A stretch of 64,000 nucleotides of DNA from Actinoplanes octamycinicus (GTDB taxonomy: Bacteria > Actinomycetota > Actinomycetes > Mycobacteriales > Micromonosporaceae): NCBI RefSeq assembly GCF_014205225.1, contig NZ_JACHNB010000001.1, forward strand, positions 1,116,001 to 1,180,000. Reading direction: 5' to 3'. Of the stretch, positions 51,907 to 60,451 are shown in pieces; the first letter of the stretch is position 1; each line of letters opens with the position of its first letter. Both the position numbers and the translations under genes were made by a program. Under the pieces are notes generated by a model. That model saw only the letters and a program-made list of their open reading frames with translations, did no database searches and was not told where the DNA came from.

Positions 51907-53055
51907 ATGTCCGCTCCAGCCTCAACTCTCGAGGACGCGATCCAGGCTGCCTTGGCGACCGTCGACGACCCCGAGATCCGCCGCCCGATCACCGACCTCG
52001 GCATGGTCCAGGGCTTCACCGTCAGCGACGGCCTGGTCAAGGTCGATCTGCTGCTCACCGTCGCCGGCTGCCCCTTGCGGGACAAGCTGAACGCCGACAT
52101 CACCGCCGCCGTGACCCAGGTCCCCGGGATCACCGGTGTCGAGATCAACTTCGGGGTGATGAACGAGGACCAGCGCAAGGCGCTGCAGACCACCCTGCGG
52201 GGCGGTGGCGCGGCGGAGCCGGTAATCCCGTTCGCCCAGCCCGGCTCCCGCACCCGGGTCTACGCGGTGGCCAGCGGCAAGGGTGGGGTCGGCAAGTCCA
52301 GCGTCACGGTCAACCTGGCCGCCGCGCTGGCCAGGCGTGGCCTGTCGGTCGGCGTGATCGACGCCGACATCTACGGCCACTCGGTGCCCCGGATGCTCGG
52401 CGTGGAGAGCAAGCCGACCCGGGTCGAGGACATGATCATGCCGCCGCAGTCGCACGGTGTGAAGGTGATCTCGATCGGCATGTTCACCGCGGGCAACGCC
52501 GCGGTGGTCTGGCGCGGCCCGATGCTGCACCGGGCGCTGCAGCAGTTCCTCGCCGACGTCTACTGGGGCGACCTGGACGTGCTGCTGCTCGACCTGCCGC
52601 CGGGCACCGGCGACGTGGCCATCTCGCTGGCCCAGCTTCTGCCGAACGCGGAGATCCTGGTCGTCACCACCCCGCAGATGGCCGCCGCCGAGGTGGCCGA
52701 GCGGGCCGGCGCGATCGCGCTGCAGACTCACCAGCGCCTGGTCGGCGTGGTGGAGAACATGTCGTGGCTGGAGCTGCCGGACGGCTCCCGGATGGAGGTC
52801 TTCGGCGCCGGTGGCGGCGAGACCGTGGCCGAGTCGCTGACCAAGACGGTCGGCGCGCGGGTGCCGCTGCTGGGTCAGATCCCGCTGGACACCCGGGTGC
52901 GCGAGGCCGGCGACGCCGGCAACCCGATCGTGCTGGCCGACCCGGAGGCGCCGGCCGCGAAGGCGCTCGACGGGGTCGCCGACAAGCTGGCCGTCCGCCG
53001 CGAGTCCCTGGTCGGCAAGCCCTTGGGCCTCATGGTCAACGCGAAAAGGGGCTAG
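51907..53055 (+). CDS. mrp: Mrp/ApbC-family Fe-S cluster carrier ATPase
   Basis: A 382-residue P-loop protein that carries iron-sulfur clusters. The N-terminal MIP18/DUF59 domain (about 5-85, LGMVQGFTVSDG, TVAGCPLRDKL) precedes the deviant Walker A SGKGGVGKSS (123-132) and DLPPGTGD. The CxxC that bridges two subunits in enteric ApbC is replaced here (ENMSWLELPDGSRMEVFG), as it seems to be in mycobacteria. Start at ATG 51907; an ATG three codons upstream is also possible. It is convergent with tatB. Confidence 0.94.
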   Translation: MSAPASTLEDAIQAALATVDDPEIRRPITDLGMVQGFTVSDGLVKVDLLLTVAGCPLRDKLNADITAAVTQVPGITGVEINFGVMNEDQRKALQTTLRGGGAAEPVIPFAQPGSRTRVYAVASGKGGVGKSSVTVNLAAALARRGLSVGVIDADIYGHSVPRMLGVESKPTRVEDMIMPPQSHGVKVISIGMFTAGNAAVVWRGPMLHRALQQFLADVYWGDLDVLLLDLPPGTGDVAISLAQLLPNAEILVVTTPQMAAAEVAERAGAIALQTHQRLVGVVENMSWLELPDGSRMEVFGAGGGETVAESLTKTVGARVPLLGQIPLDTRVREAGDAGNPIVLADPEAPAAKALDGVADKLAVRRESLVGKPLGLMVNAKRG

Positions 53056-53059
53056 CACC

Positions 53060-53161
53060 GCGATTCGCCGCCGATGACTTGGCACCTGGTTTTTCGACGC
53101 CCGCGGGGTTTGCGGGTGGCGGAAAACCAAGTGCCAAGTCATCGGTTACCAGGCGAATCGC
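53060..53161. terminator. long interrupted palindrome between mrp and tatB
   Basis: Outer arms GCGATTCGCC/GGCGAATCGC and inner arms CCGATGACTTGGCAC/GTGCCAAGTCATCGG plus TGGTTTTTC/GGAAAACCA fold into one long hairpin of about 40 paired bases. It fills the gap between the convergent genes and is followed by short repeats of GAGCGAAG. Confidence 0.75.
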
Positions 53162-53201
53162 CGCGGAGCGAAGCGAAGCCAGCTAGTAGAGCGAAGCCAG
53201 C

Positions 53202-53639
53202 CTACGTAGCGTCCAGGTCGAAACGCTGCGCCGGTCGGGGAGCCTGAGGCACCTCGGCCGGCGCGCTGCTTTTACCGACGCTCTTCAGGTCGGACGCGGT
53301 CTCGTTGAGGTTCGACTTGACGCCGTCGAGGTCGGTCTTGACCCCGTTCAGATCCTGCTTCACGTCGTCGAAGAGGCTCTGCAGCGGCTTGCGCAGCGCC
53401 TGCTCGTCCTCCTCGCTGAGCAGGTGCTTGCGAATGAACGCCTTCGGGTGCAGGTCCTCCAGCTGGATGTCGGTGCCCAGCTCGCGGCTCAGGTCCGAGG
53501 TCGCGTTCTGCGCCATCGCGCGGAGCCCGCGCAGCATCCGGAGCCCGTCACCGAGGACCTTGGGCAGGCGTTCCCCGAAGATCAGCAGTGCGAGCAGGAG
53601 CAGCGCGCCGATCTCCCACCAGTTCAGATTCTCGAACAC
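53202..53639 (-). CDS. tatB: Sec-independent protein translocase protein TatB
   Basis: A 145-residue protein: N-terminal helix FENLNWWEIGALLLLALLIF, hinge GERLPKVLGDGLRML, then an amphipathic and charged tail with repeated VKxDLNGVK heptads. This is the TatB pattern; TatB with TatC recognises twin-arginine signal peptides. The GTG start at 53639 follows GGGAGGG. It lies directly downstream of htrA, as in mycobacteria, and is convergent with mrp. Confidence 0.9.
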   Translation of the reverse strand: MFENLNWWEIGALLLLALLIFGERLPKVLGDGLRMLRGLRAMAQNATSDLSRELGTDIQLEDLHPKAFIRKHLLSEEDEQALRKPLQSLFDDVKQDLNGVKTDLDGVKSNLNETASDLKSVGKSSAPAEVPQAPRPAQRFDLDAT

Positions 53640-53710
53640 GAGCGGCCCTCCCAAGGCGTCCGGGAGCAAGCGTACGCACGAGACCGGTGACCGGACACCC
53701 CGCCTGCCGG

Positions 53711-54976
53711 TTAGTTGGTGTCGGCCGCCAGGGTGACCGAGGCGGAGGCGGTCTTGGTGCCCCGCCGGTACTCCACCGCGACCACCGCTCCGGGAGCGTG
53801 CTTGCGCACCAGAGCGACCAGATCGGTGCCGTCCTGCAGCGGGCGCCCGTCCAGCTTGGTGAGCACGTCACCGGCTTTCAGACCGGCGGCCGCGGCCGGG
53901 CCGGCCGGCTCCACCGCGCGCAGCTTGGCGCCGCCGGAGCCGCTGCCGCCGCCCGCCGTCGCGCCGATCACCGTGCGCCGCGCCTTGCCGGTGTCGATGA
54001 TGTCCTGGGCGATCCGTTTGGCCTGGTTGATCGGGATGGCGAAGGCCAGGCCGATGTTGCCGGCCTCGGTGTCGGTGCCGCCCACCGAGCGGATCACCGA
54101 GTTCACCCCGACGACCTGGCCGGCCGCGTTGACCAGCGGGCCGCCCGAGTTGCCCTGGTTCACCGCGGCGTCGGTCTGGATCGCCGCGTAGTAACGGGTC
54201 GGGCCGCCCGACTCGCCGGCCTCGATGGTGCGGTCCAGGGCGCTGACGATGCCGTACGTCACGGTGTTCTCCAGGGCCAGCGGCGAGCCGAAGGCGAGCA
54301 CCGGGTCGCCGACCGCGATCGCGTCCGAGTCGCCGAACTCGATCGCCGGCAGCCCGGACTGTGCGATTTTGATCACGGCGATGTCCGACTCCGGGTCGCG
54401 CCCGACCAGTTTCGCCGGGGCGGTGGAGCCGTCGCTGAACGAGACCGACATGGCGTCGGCGGCACCGTCCACCACGTGGTCGTTGGTGATCGCGTAGCCG
54501 TCCGCGGAGACGATGAAGCCGGAGCCGATGGCCCCGGTCACGTGCACGGTGACGACGCTGGGCTGGACCGTCTTGGCCACCCCGGCGAGCGACTCCGGGT
54601 CCCGGTTGACCGACTGCGGGGCCTGCTGGCCGGCGCCGCCGAGCTGGGTGCCGGCGCCGGTCACATAGCCGCCGCGGACCGCGAAGACGAACCCCAGGGT
54701 GCCGCCGATACCGCCCGCGAGCAGGGCCGTGAGCAGGCAGATCAGGAGAACCGGCGCATACGACCGGCGGGGTGCGTCCGGGTCCGGCACCGGGTCGAGG
54801 GCCGGGCCGCCGGACGGGGCGGGCGGGGGCAGCACCACCGCGGACGGGGCCTGCGGGTCCCGCCACGGGTCGTTGAGCGCGTCGGACCACCAGGGCGATC
54901 CGGGCGGCGGCTGCTGGTGCCCGCCGGGCGCAGGAGACGCCGTGGGTGGCCGGCGCCAATTCCAGCCGTCGGTCAC
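53711..54976 (-). CDS. htrA: HtrA/DegP-type membrane serine protease with PDZ domain
   Basis: A 421-residue protein: proline-rich cytoplasmic N-terminus, one helix (APVLLICLLTALLAGGIGGT, about 73-92), trypsin-like protease with catalytic His in ITNDHVVDG, Asp in ESDIAVIKI and Ser in GNSGGPL, then a PDZ domain (AAGLKAGDVLTKLDGRPL). It degrades or refolds damaged exported proteins. The GTG start at 54976 follows GGAGG. In mycobacteria sigE and rseA lie upstream; they are not present here. Confidence 0.95.
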   Translation of the reverse strand: MTDGWNWRRPPTASPAPGGHQQPPPGSPWWSDALNDPWRDPQAPSAVVLPPPAPSGGPALDPVPDPDAPRRSYAPVLLICLLTALLAGGIGGTLGFVFAVRGGYVTGAGTQLGGAGQQAPQSVNRDPESLAGVAKTVQPSVVTVHVTGAIGSGFIVSADGYAITNDHVVDGAADAMSVSFSDGSTAPAKLVGRDPESDIAVIKIAQSGLPAIEFGDSDAIAVGDPVLAFGSPLALENTVTYGIVSALDRTIEAGESGGPTRYYAAIQTDAAVNQGNSGGPLVNAAGQVVGVNSVIRSVGGTDTEAGNIGLAFAIPINQAKRIAQDIIDTGKARRTVIGATAGGGSGSGGAKLRAVEPAGPAAAAGLKAGDVLTKLDGRPLQDGTDLVALVRKHAPGAVVAVEYRRGTKTASASVTLAADTN

Positions 54977-55229
54977 GTCGGGGCCTCCACTCGTCGCTCG
55001 CCCGGCACCGCATCCAGGATGACACGGATCGGCGGGGTCGTGCCGTCCAGCCGTGGCCGCCGAGTCCCGACTGGGCTGTTTATCCATCGACAGCACCGTG
55101 CATCACCGGTTGTCATCGCTCTACTCTCTATTCCGATGTGCGCGGTTGTACCGCCACGTCGCCCCTGCCGCACGGAGGTTCGTCATCATCGGTCCCGCCC
55201 GCTCCTTCGGTCAGACACCGGGCCACGCC

Positions 55230-55838
55230 ATGCCGTTCGCGGAGACCTACGCGGCCGAGGACCCGGTGCTGCAGACCGCCCGCTCGCTGGCGCACGAGCT
55301 CGGGCTGCCCTGCGTCTCGCCGGGCGCCGGCTCGGTGCTGCGCCTGCTGGCCGCCGCGGGCAACGCCAAGGCGGTGGTCGAGATCGGCACCGGCACCGGG
55401 GTGAGCGGGATCTGGCTGCTCCGCGGCATGCGCCCGGACGGGGTGCTGACCACCATCGACGTCGAGCACGAGCATCAGCGGATCGCCCGCCGGGTGTTCG
55501 TCGAGGCCGGCTTCGCCCCGTCCCGGACCCGGATCATCAGCGGCCGGGCGCTGGACGTGCTGCCCCGGCTCGCCGACGGGGCGTATGACTTGATCTTCGT
55601 GGACGCGGACACCACCGAGTTCGCCGCCTGCACCGACGCGGCGCTGCGGCTGCTGCGCCCGGGCGGCGTGCTGATCGTCAACGGGGTGCACGCCGGCGGC
55701 CGGATCAACGACCCGGCCGCCCGCGACGTGGACACCCTGACGGTGCGCGAGACGGTGAAGGCGATCCGCGAGTCGGAGGACTGGATCCCGGCCGTCATCT
55801 CGTCCGGCGCCGGATTACTGACCGCCGTGAAGCGCTGA
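55230..55838 (+). CDS. SAM-dependent O-methyltransferase (Rv1220c-like)
   Basis: A 202-residue class I methyltransferase of the caffeoyl-CoA/catechol type: AVVEIGTGTGVSGIWLL (motif I), DGVLTTIDVEHEHQRIARRVF, YDLIFVDADTTEF and LRPGGVLIVNGVHAGGR. Position next to htrA-tatB and motif order match mycobacterial Rv1220c. The start is ATG 55230; the frame is open 59 codons upstream but that part is not family-like. The substrate is unknown. Its 3' end overlaps the pepA 3' end by 24 bases. Confidence 0.9.
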   Translation: MPFAETYAAEDPVLQTARSLAHELGLPCVSPGAGSVLRLLAAAGNAKAVVEIGTGTGVSGIWLLRGMRPDGVLTTIDVEHEHQRIARRVFVEAGFAPSRTRIISGRALDVLPRLADGAYDLIFVDADTTEFAACTDAALRLLRPGGVLIVNGVHAGGRINDPAARDVDTLTVRETVKAIRESEDWIPAVISSGAGLLTAVKR

Positions 55839-57206
55839 GAGGTAACGGATCAGCGTCCGGGCGCCCCAGCCGGTGGCGCCCTTGGTCAGCTCCAGGTCGT
55901 GGTCCTCGGCCCAGGACGGCGCGGACATGTCCAGGTGCGCCCAGGATGTCACCTCGCCCATGAACTCGCGCAGGTAGAGCGCGGCCACCACGGAGTGCAC
56001 CTGGGTCGGCGAGCTGTGCCGGTCGGCGATGTCGCTGCGCAGGTATTCCACGTAGTCGGCGGGCAGCGGCAGCCGCCACATCCGCTCGCCGGCCGCCGTG
56101 CCGGCCGTCTCCAGGGCCGCCGCCAGCGCGTCGTCCGGGCTGTAGAGCGCGGCCGTACGCTTGCCCAGCGCGACCGCGTTCGCCCCGGTCAGGGTGGCCA
56201 GCACGACGATCATGTCGGGCGTCAGCCGCTCGGTGGCGTAGCCGAGCGCGTCGGCCAGCACCAGCCGGCCCTCGGCGTCCGAGTTGGTGGTCTCGCTGGT
56301 GGTGCCGTCGTAGTGCCGGATCACGTCGCCGGGACGGAACGCCGCGGCGCCGATCGCGTTCTCGGCGAGCGGGAGCAGCGCGGTCACCCGGACCGGCAGG
56401 TCCAGCTCGGCGGCGGCCAGGGTGGCGCCGAGCACCGCGGCGGCCCCGCCCATGTCCTTCTTCATCAGCCGCATCGCCTCGCGCGGCTTGATCGAGATGC
56501 CGCCGGTGTCGAAGGTGATGCCCTTGCCGACCAGCACCACGTGCGGCACGGGCCCGGCGGGTGTCCAGCTCAGCTCGACGAACCGGGGCGGCGAGACCGA
56601 GCCGCCGCCGACGGCCAGCAGGCCGCCGAAGCGCTCCAGGTCGGCGCCGGCCAGCACGGTCGCGGTCAGGCCGGGCCGGTCGGCCGCGAGCGAGACCACC
56701 TGGTCGGCGAACCACTCCGGATTCTTCGTGGAGGGCGGCGTGTTGGTCAGGTCCCGGGCCAGCCAGGTGGCCCGGGCCACGGCACGCGCCTCATCCACAA
56801 CACCGACATATGAGGAGATGTCGGAAGCAACTAGATCCACCCGGCCGGACCGTGGTGGCTTCGGCGCCTCGCGATAGCGGTAGCCACCGAGCCACAGGCC
56901 CTCGGCGAGTTCGCGCACGGCCGCCTCGGGCAGGCCGGACGGGAGCACGACCTGGGCGTGCTCGTCATCGGCCAGCGCCCGGACGATCCCGGCGCCGGCG
57001 GCGCGCCAGCCGCCGTCCCCGATGCCGGCCAGCAGCACCCGGGCCGGTCGCCGCAGCGGCCGGGGCAGCACGGTGATCTCACCGGCCACGGCCGGCGCGG
57101 GAAGCGCGGAGATCTCCGCGCCGAGCTCGCCGTCAGGCACCTGACCAGCGGGAATCACCCAGGTCACGGTGTCGTCGAACTCTTCAGTCAACCCGATTGC
57201 GAACAC
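55815..57206 (-). CDS. pepA: leucyl aminopeptidase (M17)
   Basis: A 463-residue two-zinc aminopeptidase. The C-terminal catalytic domain carries VGKGITFDTGGISIKP (Lys and Asp ligands), MKKDMGGAAAVLG and the signature TTNSDAEGRLVLADAL (Asp/Glu ligands and Arg). The N-terminal domain is typical for the family. It releases N-terminal residues during peptide turnover in the cytoplasm. The start is a GTG at 57206. Convergent and overlapping with the methyltransferase gene, so antisense effects are possible. Confidence 0.95.
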   Translation of the reverse strand: MFAIGLTEEFDDTVTWVIPAGQVPDGELGAEISALPAPAVAGEITVLPRPLRRPARVLLAGIGDGGWRAAGAGIVRALADDEHAQVVLPSGLPEAAVRELAEGLWLGGYRYREAPKPPRSGRVDLVASDISSYVGVVDEARAVARATWLARDLTNTPPSTKNPEWFADQVVSLAADRPGLTATVLAGADLERFGGLLAVGGGSVSPPRFVELSWTPAGPVPHVVLVGKGITFDTGGISIKPREAMRLMKKDMGGAAAVLGATLAAAELDLPVRVTALLPLAENAIGAAAFRPGDVIRHYDGTTSETTNSDAEGRLVLADALGYATERLTPDMIVVLATLTGANAVALGKRTAALYSPDDALAAALETAGTAAGERMWRLPLPADYVEYLRSDIADRHSSPTQVHSVVAALYLREFMGEVTSWAHLDMSAPSWAEDHDLELTKGATGWGARTLIRYLSALHGGQ

Positions 57207-57236
57207 GGGAGGATGACCTTTCGGTAAGACGTGGAA

Positions 57237-57272
57237 AGCCCGCCGGTACGGGCGGTACCGTACCGGCGGGCT
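57237..57272 (-). terminator. terminator of DUF3117 gene
   Basis: A perfect 14-bp stem (AGCCCGCCGGTACG with CGTACCGGCGGGCT, 8-nt loop) 11 bases after the DUF3117 stop. Confidence 0.8.
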
Positions 57273-57283
57273 CGCGTGAAACG

Positions 57284-57451
57284 TCAGCCGGCGATCGACT
57301 TCAACGCGTCACCCAGCGCGTTGGCCTCGTCCGGGGTCATCTCCACGACGAGACGGCCACCACCCTCCAGCGGGACGCGCATGACGATGCCACGACCCTC
57401 CTTGGTGACCTCCAGCGGACCATCGCCCGTCCGCGGCTTCATCGCCGCCAT
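57284..57451 (-). CDS. DUF3117 small protein
   Basis: A 55-residue protein, MAAMKPRTGDGPLEVTKEGR then GGRLVVEMTPDEANALGDAL, matching the highly conserved actinobacterial DUF3117 family. Function unknown. The ATG at 57451 follows GGGGAGA at good spacing; the longer open frame is rejected because DUF3117 proteins start MAAMKPRTG. Probably single-gene transcript, upstream of pepA on the same strand with a terminator between. Confidence 0.92.
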   Translation of the reverse strand: MAAMKPRTGDGPLEVTKEGRGIVMRVPLEGGGRLVVEMTPDEANALGDALKSIAG

Positions 57452-57724
57452 CTTGTCTCCCCTCAGACCTACGTCAGGGTCGGTGGGTTGCCCCACAGCC
57501 ACTTGCTCCTGGAATGCCAGCAGCCACGTCACGTGCTCAGCCCCACGTGACGCGGTGCTCGTTTCCGACCGGCGGCCGTACAGGCCGTTTCACGTCTTCA
57601 CGCGTTGCGGCCCACCGTGCCGATCAAACATTTTCCCTGATGAACACCGGCGAACCCAAACCCAGCCCGGGCGGATGTGACAGCGTCTAGCATATCGTCT
57701 TTCGGGCTGTCACAATGTGCGGTC

Positions 57725-58522
57725 ATGCAGGCGCGGTCCGCACTCTTCGACCTGTACGGCGACTACCTGCGCACCAGAGGCTCGCGGGCCCCGGTCGCCG
57801 CCCTCGTGCGACTGCTCGCTCCGCTCGACATCGCGGCCCCGGCGGTCCGCACGGCGGTGTCGCGAATGGTGCGACAAGGATGGCTGCATCCGTTGCGGCT
57901 GGCCGCCGGACCGGGCTATCTGCTCACCCCGAAGGCGGCGCGCCGGCTGGACGAGGCGGCCGCCCGGGTGTACCGAACCGGTCGCGGCGGCTGGGACGGA
58001 CGGTTCGATCTGGTCCTGATCCGGAACGCGCCGCTGGCCCGCCGGGACGCCGAACGGCTCGCCTTCCTGGGCTACGGACCGCTCAGCGACCAGGTGTGGG
58101 TGGCCCCGCGCGCGTCGGACGAGCTGGAGGCGGCGCTGCACGAGGCCGGGACCGGCTACGAGCGGTTCAGCGCCAGCCACACGGCCGGCTCGGCCGGGGC
58201 CACCGAGATCGTCGGCAAGGCCTGGGACCTGGACCGGATCGGCCGGTCGTACCAGGAGTTCGAGGCCGAGCTGCGGCCGGTGGTCAAGGCGGTCACCGGG
58301 CGCAGCTCCGACGAGGAGGCGTACGCCGCCCGTTTTCGCCTGGTGCACGCCTGGCGCTCATTCCTCTTCCACGACCCGCAGCTGCCCGCGTCGCTGCTGC
58401 CGGCGGGCTGGCCGGGCGTCCGGGCCGCCGGGTTCTTCGACAAGCACGCGGCCCGGCTGCGCCCGGCGGCGGATCGTTACGTGGAACGCTGCCTGCACGA
58501 CAAAGGTAGATTCGCGCCATGA
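57725..58522 (+). CDS. PaaX-family transcriptional repressor
   Basis: A 265-residue regulator: ARSALFDLYGDYLRTRGSRA (N-terminal), winged helix LLAPLDIAAPAVRTAVSRMV and RQGWLHPLR, and C-terminal HAWRSFLFHDPQLPASLLP and GWPGVRA. PaaX binds phenylacetyl-CoA and represses phenylacetate catabolism. The gene is coupled by ATGA to an enoyl-CoA hydratase, so its ligand is probably an acyl-CoA. The ATG at 57725 is the family start. Confidence 0.93.
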   Translation: MQARSALFDLYGDYLRTRGSRAPVAALVRLLAPLDIAAPAVRTAVSRMVRQGWLHPLRLAAGPGYLLTPKAARRLDEAAARVYRTGRGGWDGRFDLVLIRNAPLARRDAERLAFLGYGPLSDQVWVAPRASDELEAALHEAGTGYERFSASHTAGSAGATEIVGKAWDLDRIGRSYQEFEAELRPVVKAVTGRSSDEEAYAARFRLVHAWRSFLFHDPQLPASLLPAGWPGVRAAGFFDKHAARLRPAADRYVERCLHDKGRFAP

Positions 58523-59307
58523 CAGACGTGCTCCTCGTCGACCGCACTGACGCGGTCGTCACCCTGACCCTGAACCGCCCCGAGGCGATGAACTCCTTCA
58601 CCGTGGAGCTCAAGGAGGCCCTCCGGGACACCCTGGCCACCCTGGAGACCGACCGCTCGTGCCGGGCGATCGTGCTGGCCGGCTCCGGCAACGCCTTCTG
58701 CGGCGGCCAGGACCTGCGGGAGCACGCGGAGCTGCTGGACCGGGGCGTCACCGACCTGAACACCGTCCAGGTGCACTACAACCCGATCGCGCAGCGGCTG
58801 GCCAGCATGCCCAAGCCGGTGATCGCCGCGGTGCGCGGGATGGCCGCCGGGGCCGGCGCGTCGCTGGCGCTGCTCGCCGACTTCCGGATCGGCGGCCCGG
58901 CCACCAAGTTCCTGATGGCCTTCGCCAACGTCGGCCTGGCCGGCGACAGCGGCATCTCCTGGTCGCTGCCGCGGATCGTCGGACACGCCCGGGCCGTCGA
59001 GCTGCTGCTGCTGGCCGAGCCGGTGCGGGCCGAGCGGGCCTACGAGATCGGCATGCTGTCCCGGCTGCTGGAGGACGACGAGCAGGTGCTGCCGGTCGCC
59101 CAGGAGCTGGCCGCGCGGCTGGCCGCCGGCCCGACCGTGGCCTACGGCGCGATCAAGCGGGAGCTGTCCATCGGCGACGCCGGGACGCTCTCCGACGCGC
59201 TCGCGGCCGAGGCGCAGGCGCAGTCGATCTGCGGGGCGACCGCCGACCACAAGAACGCGGTGACCGCCTTCGTCAACAAGCAGAAGCCGGTGTACCAGGG
59301 CCGCTGA
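58519..59307 (+). CDS. enoyl-CoA hydratase/isomerase (PaaG-like)
   Basis: A 262-residue crotonase-fold enzyme. The oxyanion hole is seen in GSGNAFCGGQDLREHAE (about 55-71) and GMAAGAGASLALLADF; FANVGLAGDSGISWSLPRIV has the Asp-containing motif of PaaG isomerases. PaaG converts the ring-opened epoxide of phenylacetyl-CoA to oxepin-CoA. No other paa genes are in the window, so substrate assignment is inference. Coupled to the PaaX-type repressor. Confidence 0.9.
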   Translation: MTDVLLVDRTDAVVTLTLNRPEAMNSFTVELKEALRDTLATLETDRSCRAIVLAGSGNAFCGGQDLREHAELLDRGVTDLNTVQVHYNPIAQRLASMPKPVIAAVRGMAAGAGASLALLADFRIGGPATKFLMAFANVGLAGDSGISWSLPRIVGHARAVELLLLAEPVRAERAYEIGMLSRLLEDDEQVLPVAQELAARLAAGPTVAYGAIKRELSIGDAGTLSDALAAEAQAQSICGATADHKNAVTAFVNKQKPVYQGR

Positions 59308-59314
59308 AACCCGC

Positions 59315-59352
59315 TTTCCGGTACGCACGGAGCGCTCCGTGCGTACCGGAAA
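59315..59352. terminator. 38-bp perfect palindrome terminator
   Basis: 59315-59333 and 59334-59352 are exact inverted copies with no loop base (centre GAGCGCTC), flanked by a further AAACCC/GGGTTT pairing. It lies between convergent genes. Confidence 0.8.
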
Positions 59353-59357
59353 TGGGT

Positions 59358-59867
59358 TTAGTCCTCTTCCTCTTCCTCGGGGTCCTGGTTCGCCTCGACC
59401 CCGAGGACGAAGGCCTGCATGGCGAGCTCGTCGCCGGACGGCCAGACATAGGTCGGCAGCTCGCGCGGACCGAGGTCGGACACGTGCGACCAGAACTGCC
59501 GGACCGCCTCGCCCGGGCCGGACGCCTCGATCGGCAGCGCCACGCTGACCAGCCAGTTCCGTTTCGGCAGCGGCCGGCCCAGCTGCTCGGCGAAGCGCCG
59601 GAAGACGTCCTCGGTCACCGCACCGCCGGCCGCCAGCTCACCGGCCGGGACCGGCTCGTCGAAGGCCCGGCGCAGGTAGGCCAGGGCCAGGTACTCCCCG
59701 GCTTTCTCCACCCGACCCAGGGCCACCACCTGGTCGTCGGCGACCAGGAGAACCTCGTCGCCGGCCGACACCCCGGCCGGACCGCCTTTCACCACCACGA
59801 CGTCCTGCTGGAACAACCGCTCCGTCGCCCACTGCTCCGACGGGATGACCACCGACCATTGCGCCAT
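59358..59867 (-). CDS. uncharacterised 169-residue protein
   Basis: A soluble protein beginning MAQWSVVIPSEQWATERLFQ and containing VSAGDEVLLVADDQVVALGR, which looks like a small PUA- or EVE-like beta-barrel that binds RNA or modified bases; this is a guess from pattern only. The C-terminus is very acidic (DPEEEEED). It follows tag directly (five bases), in the DivIVA-like/SRPBCC/tag operon. Confidence 0.75.
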   Translation of the reverse strand: MAQWSVVIPSEQWATERLFQQDVVVVKGGPAGVSAGDEVLLVADDQVVALGRVEKAGEYLALAYLRRAFDEPVPAGELAAGGAVTEDVFRRFAEQLGRPLPKRNWLVSVALPIEASGPGEAVRQFWSHVSDLGPRELPTYVWPSGDELAMQAFVLGVEANQDPEEEEED

Positions 59868-59872
59868 GGCTC

Positions 59873-60451
59873 CTATCCCATCACGGGAACCCAGCAGCCG
59901 AGCAGGTGGTCGTCAACCATGCCGGTGGCCTGCATCAACGCGTACGCCGTGGTGGGTCCGACGAACTTGAAGCCGCGCTTCTTCAGCGTCTTGGCCATCG
60001 CCGTGGACTCCGGTGTCACGGCCGGGATGTCGGTCCGCTCCGCGGGCCGGGGGCGGGCCGCCGGGGCGAACGACCAGAGCAGCTCGGTCAGCTCGCCCGG
60101 TGCGAGATCGGCGGCTACCCGGGCGTTGTGCAGGGCGGCGTCGACCTTCATCCGGTTCCGCACGATGCCCGGGTCGGCCATCAGCCGGGCCGCGTCGGCC
60201 TCACCGAACGCGGCCACCTTGGCGATCGAGAAATTCTGGAAGGCGGCCCGGAACGCCGGGCGCTTGCGGAGGATGGTGATCCAGGAGAGCCCGGACTGGA
60301 AGGCCTCCAGGGTGAGCCGCTCGAACAGGGCGTCGTCGCCGCGGACCGGCCTGCCCCACTCCTCGTCGTGGTATTTCGCGTACTCCGGCGAGCCGGCCCC
60401 CCAGAAGCAGCGCGCCCTGTCGTCGTCGCCGATCACCAGGTCGCCGGTCAC
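59873..60451 (-). CDS. tag: DNA-3-methyladenine glycosylase I
   Basis: Removes 3-methyladenine from alkylated DNA. The 192-residue enzyme has RCFWGAGSPEYAKYHDEEWG (14-33), LTLEAFQSGLSWITILRKR and a C-terminal GFKFVGPTTAYALMQATGMV with DDHLLGCW; the four Cys/His zinc ligands of Tag (N-terminal Cys and His, C-terminal His and Cys) are all there. The GTG start overlaps the SRPBCC stop (GTGA), so translation is coupled. Confidence 0.95.
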   Translation of the reverse strand: MTGDLVIGDDDRARCFWGAGSPEYAKYHDEEWGRPVRGDDALFERLTLEAFQSGLSWITILRKRPAFRAAFQNFSIAKVAAFGEADAARLMADPGIVRNRMKVDAALHNARVAADLAPGELTELLWSFAPAARPRPAERTDIPAVTPESTAMAKTLKKRGFKFVGPTTAYALMQATGMVDDHLLGCWVPVMG

